Made by a program: the position numbers and the translations under genes. From the NCBI RefSeq assembly GCF_001704635.1, contig NZ_MAXF01000078.1:1-54372 (forward strand): 54,372 bases of DNA, given 5' to 3'. Numbering within the stretch: position 1 is the stretch's first letter; each line of letters begins with the position of its first letter. Under the pieces are notes generated by a model. That model was not told the origin of the DNA and did no database searches. It saw nothing but the letters and a program-made list of their open reading frames with translations. Positions 7,783-14,227 of the stretch are shown here, piece after piece. This DNA comes from Streptomyces sparsogenes (GTDB lineage Bacteria; Actinomycetota; Actinomycetes; Streptomycetales; Streptomycetaceae).

Positions 7783-9234
7783 ATGGCTTATGACGATCTT
7801 CGCTCCTTTCTGCGGGCGCTCGACCGCGAGGGAGACCTCAGGCGCATCAAGGCCGAAGTCGACCCGTATCTGGAGATCGGGGAGATCGTCGACCGGGTGA
7901 ACAAGTCGGGCGGTCCGGCCCTGCTCTTCGAGAACGTCAAGGGCGCGTCCATGCCGCTGGCGATGAACGTCTTCGGCACCGACCGCCGCCTCCTCAAGGC
8001 CCTCGGGCTCGGCTCGTACGAGGAGATCGGCGAGAAGATCGGCGGGCTGGTCAAGCCGGAGCTGCCGCACGGCTTCGGCGGGCTGCGCGAGGCGTTCGGG
8101 AAGCTCGGCGCCGTGGCGCACGTGCCGCCGCGGAAGGTGAAGGACGCGCCCGTCCAGGAGGTGGTGCTCACCGGCGACGACGTCGACCTGGAGGCGCTGC
8201 CCGCGCTGTTCACCTGGCCCGAGGACGGCGGCTCCTTCTTCAACCTCGGCCTGACGCACACCAAGCACCCGGAGACCGGGGTGCGCAACCTGGGCCTGTA
8301 CCGCCTCCAGCGCCATGACCGCCGCACCATCGGCATGCACTGGCAGATCCACAAGGACAGCCGCAACCACTACCAAGTGGCCGCCAGGCGGGGCGAGAAG
8401 CTGCCGGTGGCGATCGCCTTCGGCGCGCCGCCCGCCGTGACGTACGCCGCGACCGCGCCGCTGCCCGGCGACATCGACGAGTACCTCTTCGCGGGCTTCC
8501 TCCAGGGCCGGCGGGTGGACATGGTCGACTGCAAGACGGTGCCGCTCCAGGTGCCGGCGCACGCCGAGGTGGTCATCGAGGGCTGGCTGGAGCCCGGGAA
8601 GATGCTGCCCGAGGGGCCGTTCGGCGACCACACGGGCTTCTACACCCCGCAGGAGCCGTTCCCGGCGCTCACCATCGACTGTGTGACGATGCGGCAGCGC
8701 CCGCTGCTCCAGTCCATCGTGGTGGGCCGGCCGCCGACCGAGGACGGGCCGCTGGGGCGGGCGACGGAGCGGTTCTTCCTCCCCCTGCTCAAGATCATCA
8801 TTCCGGACATCGTGGACTACCACCTCCCGGAGTCGGGCGGCTTCCACAACTGCGCGATCGTCTCCATCGAGAAGAAGTACCCCAAGCACGCGCAGAAGGT
8901 GATGCACGCCATCTGGGGCGCGCACATGATGTCGCTGACCAAGCTGATCGTCGTGGTCGACGCCGACTGCGACGTCCACGATCTGCACGAGGTGTCCTGG
9001 CGGGCGCTCGGCAACACGGACTACGCCCGCGACCTGACGGTCGTCGAGGGCCCGGTCGACCACCTGGACCACGCCTCGTACCAGCAGTTCTGGGGCGGCA
9101 AGGCGGGCATCGACGCCACCGCGAAGTGGCCCGAGGAGGGCTACACGCGCGACGGCGGCTGGCCGCGCATGGTCGAGCCGGACCCGGACACGGCCGCGAA
9201 GGTGACCCGCCGCTGGAAGGAGTACGGGCTGTGA
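7783..9234 (+). CDS. ubiD: UbiD-family decarboxylase, menaquinone (futalosine) pathway
   Basis: A 483-aa UbiD-fold decarboxylase. These enzymes use prenylated FMN, made by UbiX, to remove a ring carboxylate; here the substrate should be the prenylated 1,4-dihydroxy-6-naphthoate intermediate. Family marks include the Asn-Leu-Gly-Leu-Tyr-Arg stretch near residues 168-173, the Met-His-Trp and His-Lys segments that help bind the cofactor and metal, and the Pro-Glu-Gly-Pro-Phe-Gly-Asp-His-Thr-Gly active-site loop near 278-287. Length is normal. Its stop overlaps the GTG of mqnP, and ubiX follows, so the three genes form a decarboxylase/prenyltransferase/cofactor unit. A GATACT box ends 8 bp before the ATG and no ribosome binding site is evident, so the mRNA may be leaderless. 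The name mqnL has been used for this function. Confidence 0.9.
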   Translation: MAYDDLRSFLRALDREGDLRRIKAEVDPYLEIGEIVDRVNKSGGPALLFENVKGASMPLAMNVFGTDRRLLKALGLGSYEEIGEKIGGLVKPELPHGFGGLREAFGKLGAVAHVPPRKVKDAPVQEVVLTGDDVDLEALPALFTWPEDGGSFFNLGLTHTKHPETGVRNLGLYRLQRHDRRTIGMHWQIHKDSRNHYQVAARRGEKLPVAIAFGAPPAVTYAATAPLPGDIDEYLFAGFLQGRRVDMVDCKTVPLQVPAHAEVVIEGWLEPGKMLPEGPFGDHTGFYTPQEPFPALTIDCVTMRQRPLLQSIVVGRPPTEDGPLGRATERFFLPLLKIIIPDIVDYHLPESGGFHNCAIVSIEKKYPKHAQKVMHAIWGAHMMSLTKLIVVVDADCDVHDLHEVSWRALGNTDYARDLTVVEGPVDHLDHASYQQFWGGKAGIDATAKWPEEGYTRDGGWPRMVEPDPDTAAKVTRRWKEYGL

Positions 9235-10154
9235 GCGCCGACTCCGCGACGCCGGACCTCCTCGGCCCCGAGCCCGCGCGGCCCGGCCGCGTCCGCGCCT
9301 TCCTGCGGCTGGTGATGATCGAGCACTCGGTCTTCGCGCTGCCCTTCGCCTACATCGCCTCGCTGACCGCGATGCAGCTGTGGGACGGCACGGTCCACTG
9401 GCTGCGGCTGCTGCTGGTGACCGTCGCCATGGTGGGGCTGCGCACCTTCGCGATGGCCTGCAACCGGATCATCGACCGGGAGATCGACGCCCGCAATCCG
9501 CGCACCGCGGGCCGTGAGCTGGTCACCGGCGTGGTGCCGGTGCGCTCCGCCTGGATCGGGGCGCTGGTCGCGCTCGCGGTCTTCCTCGGCGCCGCGGCGC
9601 TGCTGAACCCGCTGTGCCTGGCGCTGGCGCCGGTCGCGGTCGTCCCGATGGTGGTCTATCCGTACGGGAAGCGCTTCACGGACTTCCCGCACGCCATCCT
9701 CGGCCTCGCCCAGGCCATGGGCCCGGTCGGGGCCTGGATCGGGGTCACCGGGGAGTGGTCCTGGGACGCGGTGATCCTCGGGCTCGCGGTCGGCGTCTGG
9801 ATCGGCGGCTTCGACCTGATCTACGCCTGCCAGGATGTGGCGGCCGACCGGGCCCACGGCGTCAAGTCGGTGCCGGCCCGCTTCGGTATCGCCGGGGCGC
9901 TGTACGGGGCGCGGGTCTGCCATGTCGTCACCACGCTGCTGCTCGGCTGGTACGGGCTGGCCACCGGCGCCGGGTTCTTCTTCTGGCTCGGTCTGCTGAT
10001 CGTGGCGGCGGCGTTCTGGTACGAGCACTCGGTGGTGCGGCCCGGCGATCTGTCCCGGCTCAACCGGGCCTTCTTCACGGTCAACGGCTTCGTCGGGATC
10101 GCGCTGTTCTGCTGCGCGCTGCTCGACCTGCTGGTGCGGGGACTGAGCCTGTGA
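9231..10154 (+). CDS. mqnP: Menaquinone biosynthesis prenyltransferase MqnP (UbiA family)
   Basis: A 307-aa UbiA-type membrane prenyltransferase that attaches the polyprenyl tail to the naphthoate acid of the futalosine pathway. The GTG at 9231 was chosen because it overlaps the ubiD stop (GTGA); reading further upstream only traverses ubiD in another frame. The first Asp-rich motif is in Asn-Arg-Ile-Ile-Asp-Arg-Glu-Ile-Asp-Ala-Arg-Asn, an NxxxD-type motif near residues 79-90. The second Asp-rich motif is in Tyr-Ala-Cys-Gln-Asp-Val-Ala-Ala-Asp near 197-205. Eight or nine hydrophobic segments are visible. The partner supplying the tail is probably the polyprenyl diphosphate synthase at the right edge of the window. 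Confidence 0.92.
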   Translation: MSADSATPDLLGPEPARPGRVRAFLRLVMIEHSVFALPFAYIASLTAMQLWDGTVHWLRLLLVTVAMVGLRTFAMACNRIIDREIDARNPRTAGRELVTGVVPVRSAWIGALVALAVFLGAAALLNPLCLALAPVAVVPMVVYPYGKRFTDFPHAILGLAQAMGPVGAWIGVTGEWSWDAVILGLAVGVWIGGFDLIYACQDVAADRAHGVKSVPARFGIAGALYGARVCHVVTTLLLGWYGLATGAGFFFWLGLLIVAAAFWYEHSVVRPGDLSRLNRAFFTVNGFVGIALFCCALLDLLVRGLSL

Positions 10155-10171
10155 GACCCGCCGGTTAGGCT
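10143..10171 (+). promoter_or_regulatory. Putative leaderless promoter of ubiX
   Basis: TAGGCT at 10166-10171 ends exactly 7 bases before the GTG start of ubiX, and a weak -35 (ctgagc, 10143-10148) lies 17 bp upstream. This predicts transcription starting at the start codon. It overlaps the end of mqnP, so ubiX may be transcribed both separately and by readthrough. Confidence 0.5.
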
Positions 10172-10177
10172 CGTCGT

Positions 10178-10885
10178 GTGGAGCCGCCGCACGAGCCGTA
10201 CAGGCCGCACGTAGAAGTGAGCCGGCGCCGGCCCTGGGTGGTCGGTGTCTCCGGTGCGTCCGGGACGCCGTACGCGGCGTCCGTGCTGCGCGCGCTGCTG
10301 TCCGCGGGGGAGGCCGTGGACCTGGTGGTGAGCCGGGCCTCGCGGCTGACGCTGCTGGACGAGACGGGCATCTCCTTCCGGGACGCGCACTGGCGCGAGG
10401 ACCTCGGCCGCTGGCTGGCGCGCGGCGCGGACGGCACGCCCGACGCCTTCGAGCCGGGGGTGGACGTGGCGGACGTGCGCCACTGGGCGGCCGGGGACCT
10501 GGCCGCGGGCCCGTCCTCGGGCAGCTATGACGTCAAGGGGATGCTGATCGTCCCGGCGAGCACCGCGTGTGTGGCGGGGGTGGCGCTGGGGCTGTCGAAG
10601 GACCTGCTCCAGCGCTCGGCGAGCGTGACGCTCAAGGAGCGCCGCCCGCTCGTGGTCGCGGTGCGGGAGGCGCCGCTGAGCGGCCAGACGCTCAGACACC
10701 TGGTCGCGCTGGACGAGGCGGGCGCGGTGGTGGTGCCCGCCTCGCCCGCGTTCTACGCGGGGGCGACCCACATCCAGGACCTGGTGGACTTCGTGGCGGG
10801 CCGGGTGCTGGACGCGGCGGGGGTGCCGCACAAGCTCTACCGCCGCTGGGAGGGGGAACTGAGGGGTGGGACCGGGGACGCCTAG
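10178..10885 (+). CDS. ubiX: Flavin prenyltransferase UbiX
   Basis: A 235-aa UbiX/Pad1-family flavoprotein. It joins dimethylallyl phosphate to FMN to make the prenylated FMN needed by the UbiD-type decarboxylase encoded two genes upstream. The N-terminal FMN loop Val-Gly-Val-Ser-Gly-Ala-Ser-Gly-Thr-Pro-Tyr lies at about 22-32. The Ser-Gly-Ser-Tyr segment near 109-112 and the Pro-Ala-Ser-Thr segment near 126-129 fit the conserved dimethylallyl/phosphate sites, with Glu-Arg-Arg-Pro-Leu at about 154-158. The GTG at 10178 is favoured by the TAGGCT box 7 bp upstream; an alternative GTG at 10217 would remove 13 unconserved residues. The gene begins 23 bp after mqnP. Confidence 0.9.
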   Translation: MEPPHEPYRPHVEVSRRRPWVVGVSGASGTPYAASVLRALLSAGEAVDLVVSRASRLTLLDETGISFRDAHWREDLGRWLARGADGTPDAFEPGVDVADVRHWAAGDLAAGPSSGSYDVKGMLIVPASTACVAGVALGLSKDLLQRSASVTLKERRPLVVAVREAPLSGQTLRHLVALDEAGAVVVPASPAFYAGATHIQDLVDFVAGRVLDAAGVPHKLYRRWEGELRGGTGDA

Positions 10886-11027
10886 CGGACCGGGCCGTCG
10901 GCCGGTCCTCGCCCGCGACGCCCACAAGACCGGCAGACCTGCAAGGTTTAGAGGGCGCGATGCCCTTATGCCTTAGATTCTGCATGTAAACTTGCTGTAT
11001 CTCTGAATAATGGAAGGCGCACGGCAT

Positions 11028-11489
11028 ATGGACGCGGTGGACAGGCAGCTCATCCAGGCCCTGCGGGAGAACGGGAGGGCCTCCTACGCGGAGCTCGGCC
11101 GGCTCGTCGGCCTCTCCGGGCCCAGCGTCACGGACCGGATCAACCGCCTGGAGGCGGCCGGAGTGATCACCGGCTACCGCGCGACCGTCGACGCCGCCTC
11201 CCTCGGCCTCGGGGTGACCGCCCTCATCGGCATCCAGCTCTCCGACGCCACCGACCACGAGGACGTGGCGCAGCGGCTGCGCGACCTGGCCGAGATCGAG
11301 GACTGCTGGTTCATCGCGGGCGACGACTCGTACATGCTCAAGGTGCGCGCCACGGACGTGGACGGCCTGGAGCGGACCATCCGCCGGCTGTCCGGCACCA
11401 AGGGCGTCTCCCGTACGCGTACGACGATCGTGCTGTCCACGAAGTGGGAGAACCGGGTCGGCGAACTGCCCGACGACGTCAAGGCGTAG
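11028..11489 (+). CDS. Lrp/AsnC family transcriptional regulator
   Basis: A 153-aa Lrp/AsnC regulator. It has an N-terminal helix-turn-helix (Asp-Arg-Gln-Leu-Ile-Gln-Ala-Leu start, recognition helix around Ser-Gly-Pro-Ser-Val-Thr-Asp-Arg at 32-39) and a C-terminal RAM ligand/oligomerisation domain (about 65-140). I chose the ATG at 11028 because ggaagg lies 10 bp before it and the protein then begins with the typical Met-Asp-Ala-Val-Asp; an ATG at 11010 would add six residues. It sits between ubiX and mqnE, suggesting, but not proving, control of menaquinone genes. The 142-bp upstream spacer is locally AT rich compared with its surroundings and could hold an autoregulatory site. Ligand unknown. 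Confidence 0.9.
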   Translation: MDAVDRQLIQALRENGRASYAELGRLVGLSGPSVTDRINRLEAAGVITGYRATVDAASLGLGVTALIGIQLSDATDHEDVAQRLRDLAEIEDCWFIAGDDSYMLKVRATDVDGLERTIRRLSGTKGVSRTRTTIVLSTKWENRVGELPDDVKA

Positions 11490-11497
11490 CCTCAGGA

Positions 11498-11527
11498 AGG
11501 CCACTTAAGCAAAGGCCTACATAAGCT
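11498..11527 (+). promoter_or_regulatory. Putative mqnE promoter with short dyad
   Basis: The 58-bp spacer between the regulator gene and mqnE holds a dyad AGGCC (11498-11502) / GGCCT (11514-11518) and a -10-like TAAGCT at 11522-11527. The Lrp-type product encoded just upstream is a candidate binder, but this is only proximity. Confidence 0.4.
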
Positions 11528-11547
11528 GACGTATGGGAGGCGGCCGC

Positions 11548-12726
11548 ATGACTGCGTCTATCGACGATGCGGGTTTCAAGCGCGAACTGGAAGAGAAGGT
11601 CCGCGCCGGAGAGCGGCTGTCGCGCGAGGACGGTATCGCCCTGTACGCGTCCGACGACCTGGCCTGGCTCGGCGGGCTGGCCCACGAGGTGCGCACCCGC
11701 AAGAACGGTGACGTGGTCCACTTCAACGTCAACCGCCACCTGAACATGACCAATGTGTGCACCGCCTCGTGCGCGTACTGCTCCTTCCAGCGCAAGCCCG
11801 GCGAGAAGGACGCCTACACCATGCGCATCGAGGAGGCCGTCCGCCTCGCCAAGGCGATGGAGAACGAGAACCTCACCGAGCTGCACATCGTCAACGGCCT
11901 ACACCCGACCCTCCCCTGGCGCTACTACCCGCGCTCGCTGAAGGCGCTGAAGGAAGCCCTTCCGGAGGTGTCGCTGAAGGCCTTCACCGCCACCGAGATC
12001 CACCACTTCGAGAAGATCTCCGGCCTGCCGGCCTCGGAGATCCTGGACGAGCTCATCGACGCCGGTCTGGAGTCGCTCACCGGCGGCGGCGCGGAGATCT
12101 TCGACTGGGAGGTCCGGCAGCACATCGTCGACCACCAGACCCACTGGGAGGACTGGTCGCGCATCCACCGGCTGGCGCACCAGAAGGGCCTCAAGACCCC
12201 CTGCACCATGCTCTACGGGCACATCGAGGAGCCGAGGCACCGGGTGGACCACGTGCTGCGGCTGCGCGAGCTGCAGGACGAGACCGGCGGCTTCCAGGTC
12301 TTCATCCCGCTGCGCTACCAGCACGACTTCGTGGACATGAAGGACGGCAAGATCCGCAACCGGCTGCAGGCCAGGACCACCATGGCCACCGGCGCTGAGG
12401 CGCTGAAGACCTTCGCCGTCTCGCGCCTGCTGTTCGACAACGTCCCCCATGTGAAGGTCTTCTGGGTGATGCACGGCGTACGGACCGCGCAGCTGGCGCT
12501 CAACCACGGCGCGGACGACATGGACGGCTCGGTCGTCGAGTACAAGATCACCCATGACGCCGACAACTACGGCACGCCGAACAAGCTGACCCGCGACGAC
12601 CTGCTGGAGCTGATCCGGGACGCGGGCTTCCGGCCGGTGGAGCGGAACACCCGGTACGAGATCATCCGCGAGTACGACGGCCCGGACCCGGCCCGGCGCG
12701 AGGCGCCGCAGCCGATGCGCGTCTGA
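11548..12726 (+). CDS. mqnE: Aminofutalosine synthase MqnE (radical SAM)
   Basis: A 392-aa radical SAM enzyme that joins 3-[(1-carboxyvinyl)oxy]benzoate, the MqnA product, to the adenosyl group of SAM, giving aminofutalosine. The cluster motif C-x3-C-x2-C is at Cys71, Cys75 and Cys78 (Cys-Thr-Ala-Ser-Cys-Ala-Tyr-Cys). The Gly-Leu-His-Pro segment after strand 2 and the Gly-Gly-Gly-Ala-Glu motif are typical of the MqnE/MqnC/CofH group. The ATG at 11548 was chosen because gggagg lies 7 bp upstream; an ATG at 11533 would add five residues and would suit a leaderless transcript from the TAAGCT box. MqnC, the next radical SAM enzyme of the pathway, is encoded 17 kb away in the same orientation. Confidence 0.95.
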   Translation: MTASIDDAGFKRELEEKVRAGERLSREDGIALYASDDLAWLGGLAHEVRTRKNGDVVHFNVNRHLNMTNVCTASCAYCSFQRKPGEKDAYTMRIEEAVRLAKAMENENLTELHIVNGLHPTLPWRYYPRSLKALKEALPEVSLKAFTATEIHHFEKISGLPASEILDELIDAGLESLTGGGAEIFDWEVRQHIVDHQTHWEDWSRIHRLAHQKGLKTPCTMLYGHIEEPRHRVDHVLRLRELQDETGGFQVFIPLRYQHDFVDMKDGKIRNRLQARTTMATGAEALKTFAVSRLLFDNVPHVKVFWVMHGVRTAQLALNHGADDMDGSVVEYKITHDADNYGTPNKLTRDDLLELIRDAGFRPVERNTRYEIIREYDGPDPARREAPQPMRV

Positions 12727-12732
12727 GCGGTC

Positions 12733-12790
12733 CTGCGGCTGTGTGCGGCCGGCTGCTGAGGGGTGCCCGCCTGCGGCTGTCTGCGGCTGT
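12733..12790. repeat. Three copies of a 10-mer between mqnE and udgX
   Basis: ctgcggctgt occurs at 12733-12742, 12771-12780 and 12781-12790; the last two are adjacent. The 96-bp spacer contains nothing else I recognise. Confidence 0.6.
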
Positions 12791-12822
12791 CTGAGGCCCG
12801 CCGGGGCGGGTACCCGGGCCGC

Positions 12823-13545
12823 ATGGCCGCAGCCCGAGGGTCCACCGGGAGGGCCGCCGCCGAGGCGGCGCGCGACCCCGAGGACGCCTACACCGCCGAG
12901 CCCTTCGTGCCGCGCGACGCCGACCTGGCCGCGCTGCGCGAGGCGGCCGCCGGGTGCCGCGGCTGCCCGCTGCACCGCGAGGCGACCCAGACGGTCTTCG
13001 GCTCCGGGGACGCGGCCGCCCGCGTGATGCTGGTCGGGGAGCAGCCCGGCGACCAGGAGGACCGGCAGGGGCGCCCGTTCGTGGGGCCCGCCGGCAAGGT
13101 GCTGATGCGGGCCCTGGACGAGGCGGGGATCGACCCGACCGAGACCTATGTCACCAACGCCGTCAAGCACTTCAAGTTCGGCCACCTCCCCGGGCGCGGC
13201 AAGCGGCGCATCCACAAGCCGCCGAGCCTGCGCGAGATGACCGCCTGCCGGCCGTGGCTGGCGGCCGAGCTGCACCTGATCGAACCCGAGGTGATCGTGG
13301 CGCTGGGCGCGACGGCCGGGAAGGCGCTGCTCGGCCCCTCCTTCCGGGTCGGCAAGCAGCGCGGGATGCTGCTGCCCTGCCCGCCGCTCGACGGCCACGG
13401 CCCGGCCCCCGAGGCGGAGCCGCGCGAGTGCGTGGTCGCCACCATCCATCCCTCCGCCGTGCTCCGCGCCGACGACCGCGAGGCCGCCTACCAGGGGCTG
13501 GTCTCGGACCTCAGGGTCGTCGCCGAGGCGCTCGGAGGTCCGTGA
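12823..13545 (+). CDS. udgX: UdgX-type uracil-DNA glycosylase
   Basis: A 240-aa protein of the uracil-DNA glycosylase superfamily. The Gly-Glu-Gln-Pro-Gly-Asp-Gln-Glu-Asp active-site loop and the late His-Pro-Ser motif are those of family 4-like enzymes. It also carries the signature insertion of UdgX, Lys-Arg-Arg-Ile-His at residues 127-131, in which the His (His131, codon 13213-13215) is known in the Mycobacterium smegmatis enzyme to form a covalent bond with the excised uracil site. Iron-sulfur ligands visible are Cys45 and Cys48 (CxxC) and Cys142; the position that is Cys in family 4 (after Val-Val-Lys) is His116 here. The start used is the ATG at 12823; an in-frame ATG at 12763 would add 20 residues encoded by the repeat-containing spacer. 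The neighbours give no functional link. Confidence 0.88.
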   Translation: MAAARGSTGRAAAEAARDPEDAYTAEPFVPRDADLAALREAAAGCRGCPLHREATQTVFGSGDAAARVMLVGEQPGDQEDRQGRPFVGPAGKVLMRALDEAGIDPTETYVTNAVKHFKFGHLPGRGKRRIHKPPSLREMTACRPWLAAELHLIEPEVIVALGATAGKALLGPSFRVGKQRGMLLPCPPLDGHGPAPEAEPRECVVATIHPSAVLRADDREAAYQGLVSDLRVVAEALGGP

Positions 13546-13587
13546 TTCACTGGATGGGCAGGACTTCCCAGCAGAAAGAAGACGGCC

Positions 13588-13875
13588 GTGTCTTTCAAGC
13601 CGAGCGCGACGTTCCGTTACACCGCCATGCGCCTGGGGATCTTCGCGGGCTGCTTCCTGGTGATGTGGGGCCTGGCGTACTCCCCGTTGCTGCGCTCGGC
13701 GCTGGGCAACGCGAACCTCTTCTGGGTCGTGCTGCTCGCCCTGGTCGTCTCGGCGCCGCTGAGCTTCGTCCTGCTGCGCAAGCAGCGCGAGGAGATGGCG
13801 GTGCAGGTCGCGGAGCGGGTCGAGCGCGCCAAGGAGCGGCTCTCGGCGAACCAGAGCCAGGAGGACGTCGCCTGA
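13588..13875 (+). CDS. DUF4229 small membrane protein
   Basis: A 95-aa protein with two hydrophobic segments (about 13-31 and 43-62) followed by a charged helix (Lys-Gln-Arg-Glu-Glu ... Ala-Lys-Glu-Arg-Leu), matching the actinobacterial DUF4229 family, whose function is unknown. The GTG start at 13588 has a purine-rich agaaagaaga upstream. It lies 42 bp downstream of udgX on the same strand and is followed by a strong terminator. Confidence 0.85.
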   Translation: MSFKPSATFRYTAMRLGIFAGCFLVMWGLAYSPLLRSALGNANLFWVVLLALVVSAPLSFVLLRKQREEMAVQVAERVERAKERLSANQSQEDVA

Positions 13876-13918
13876 GCAGCGCCCGCCACCCGCTGTAAGA
13901 CTCCTCACACCCGTCCGG

Positions 13919-13954
13919 CGCCCCGCCGGCCAGCTTCCGCTGGCCGGCGGGGCG
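13919..13954 (+). terminator. Intrinsic terminator after the DUF4229 gene
   Basis: A perfect 16-bp inverted repeat, cgccccgccggccagc and its complement, surrounds a ttcc loop. It isolates the next gene, which has its own promoter and leader. Confidence 0.88.
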
Positions 13955-14015
13955 TTGTGGTGTTCGGCCCGCTGTGTGTAAAAGCTCGCCTATGGGGAAC
14001 TCAAAGTCAGAGTGT

Positions 14016-14021
14016 TAATGT
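14016..14021 (+). promoter_or_regulatory. Putative -10 box of the leader peptide/symporter transcript
   Basis: TAATGT at 14016-14021 ends 8 bases before the leader-peptide ATG, implying a leaderless start. The same stretch can instead be read as ggaac (13996-14000), 19 bp, gtt (14020-14022), close to the thiol-stress SigR pattern GGAAT-N18-GTT. The two readings are alternatives and neither is proven. Confidence 0.4.
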
Positions 14022-14028
14022 TTTCGTC

Positions 14029-14133
14029 ATGACGACAGCAGCCGCGCCCCGATTCCCCGCGAGCGTTCCGCTCGTGGCGCGCCTGCACATCGATCTCTGC
14101 CGCTGCCGCTCAGCGGCCTGTCGCCGCCGCTGA
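14029..14133 (+). CDS. Cysteine/arginine-rich leader peptide upstream of the symporter
   Basis: A 34-codon frame beginning with an ATG that carries the recognisable Arg-Leu-His-Ile-Asp-Leu-Cys-Arg core seen in actinobacterial leader peptides before sulfur and cysteine genes. Its C-terminal half contains three Cys codons (Cys24, Cys26, Cys31) and many Arg codons, ending Cys-Arg-Arg-Arg-stop. A stem (cagcggc 14111-14117 / gccgctg 14126-14132) covers the last Cys codon and reaches into the stop codon, so ribosome stalling for lack of Cys-tRNA could alter folding. It ends 94 bp before the start of the symporter gene. A cysteine-responsive attenuation role is known in principle for such peptides and is inferred here. 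Confidence 0.75.
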   Translation: MTTAAAPRFPASVPLVARLHIDLCRCRSAACRRR

Positions 14134-14227
14134 CCCGTTCCCTGCCCAGCGGCCGGAGATCCCGTACGGACTCCTGGCTTTCCCCTGTTCTCTTCCCCCG
14201 CCGTCCCCTGCCTTCGGAGTGTGTCCG

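Noticed and set aside
12763..12822. 20-residue N-terminal extension of the UdgX-type protein
   Set aside because: The extra codons are made of the ctgcggctgt repeats and would not be expected in the family; the ATG at 12823 is preferred.
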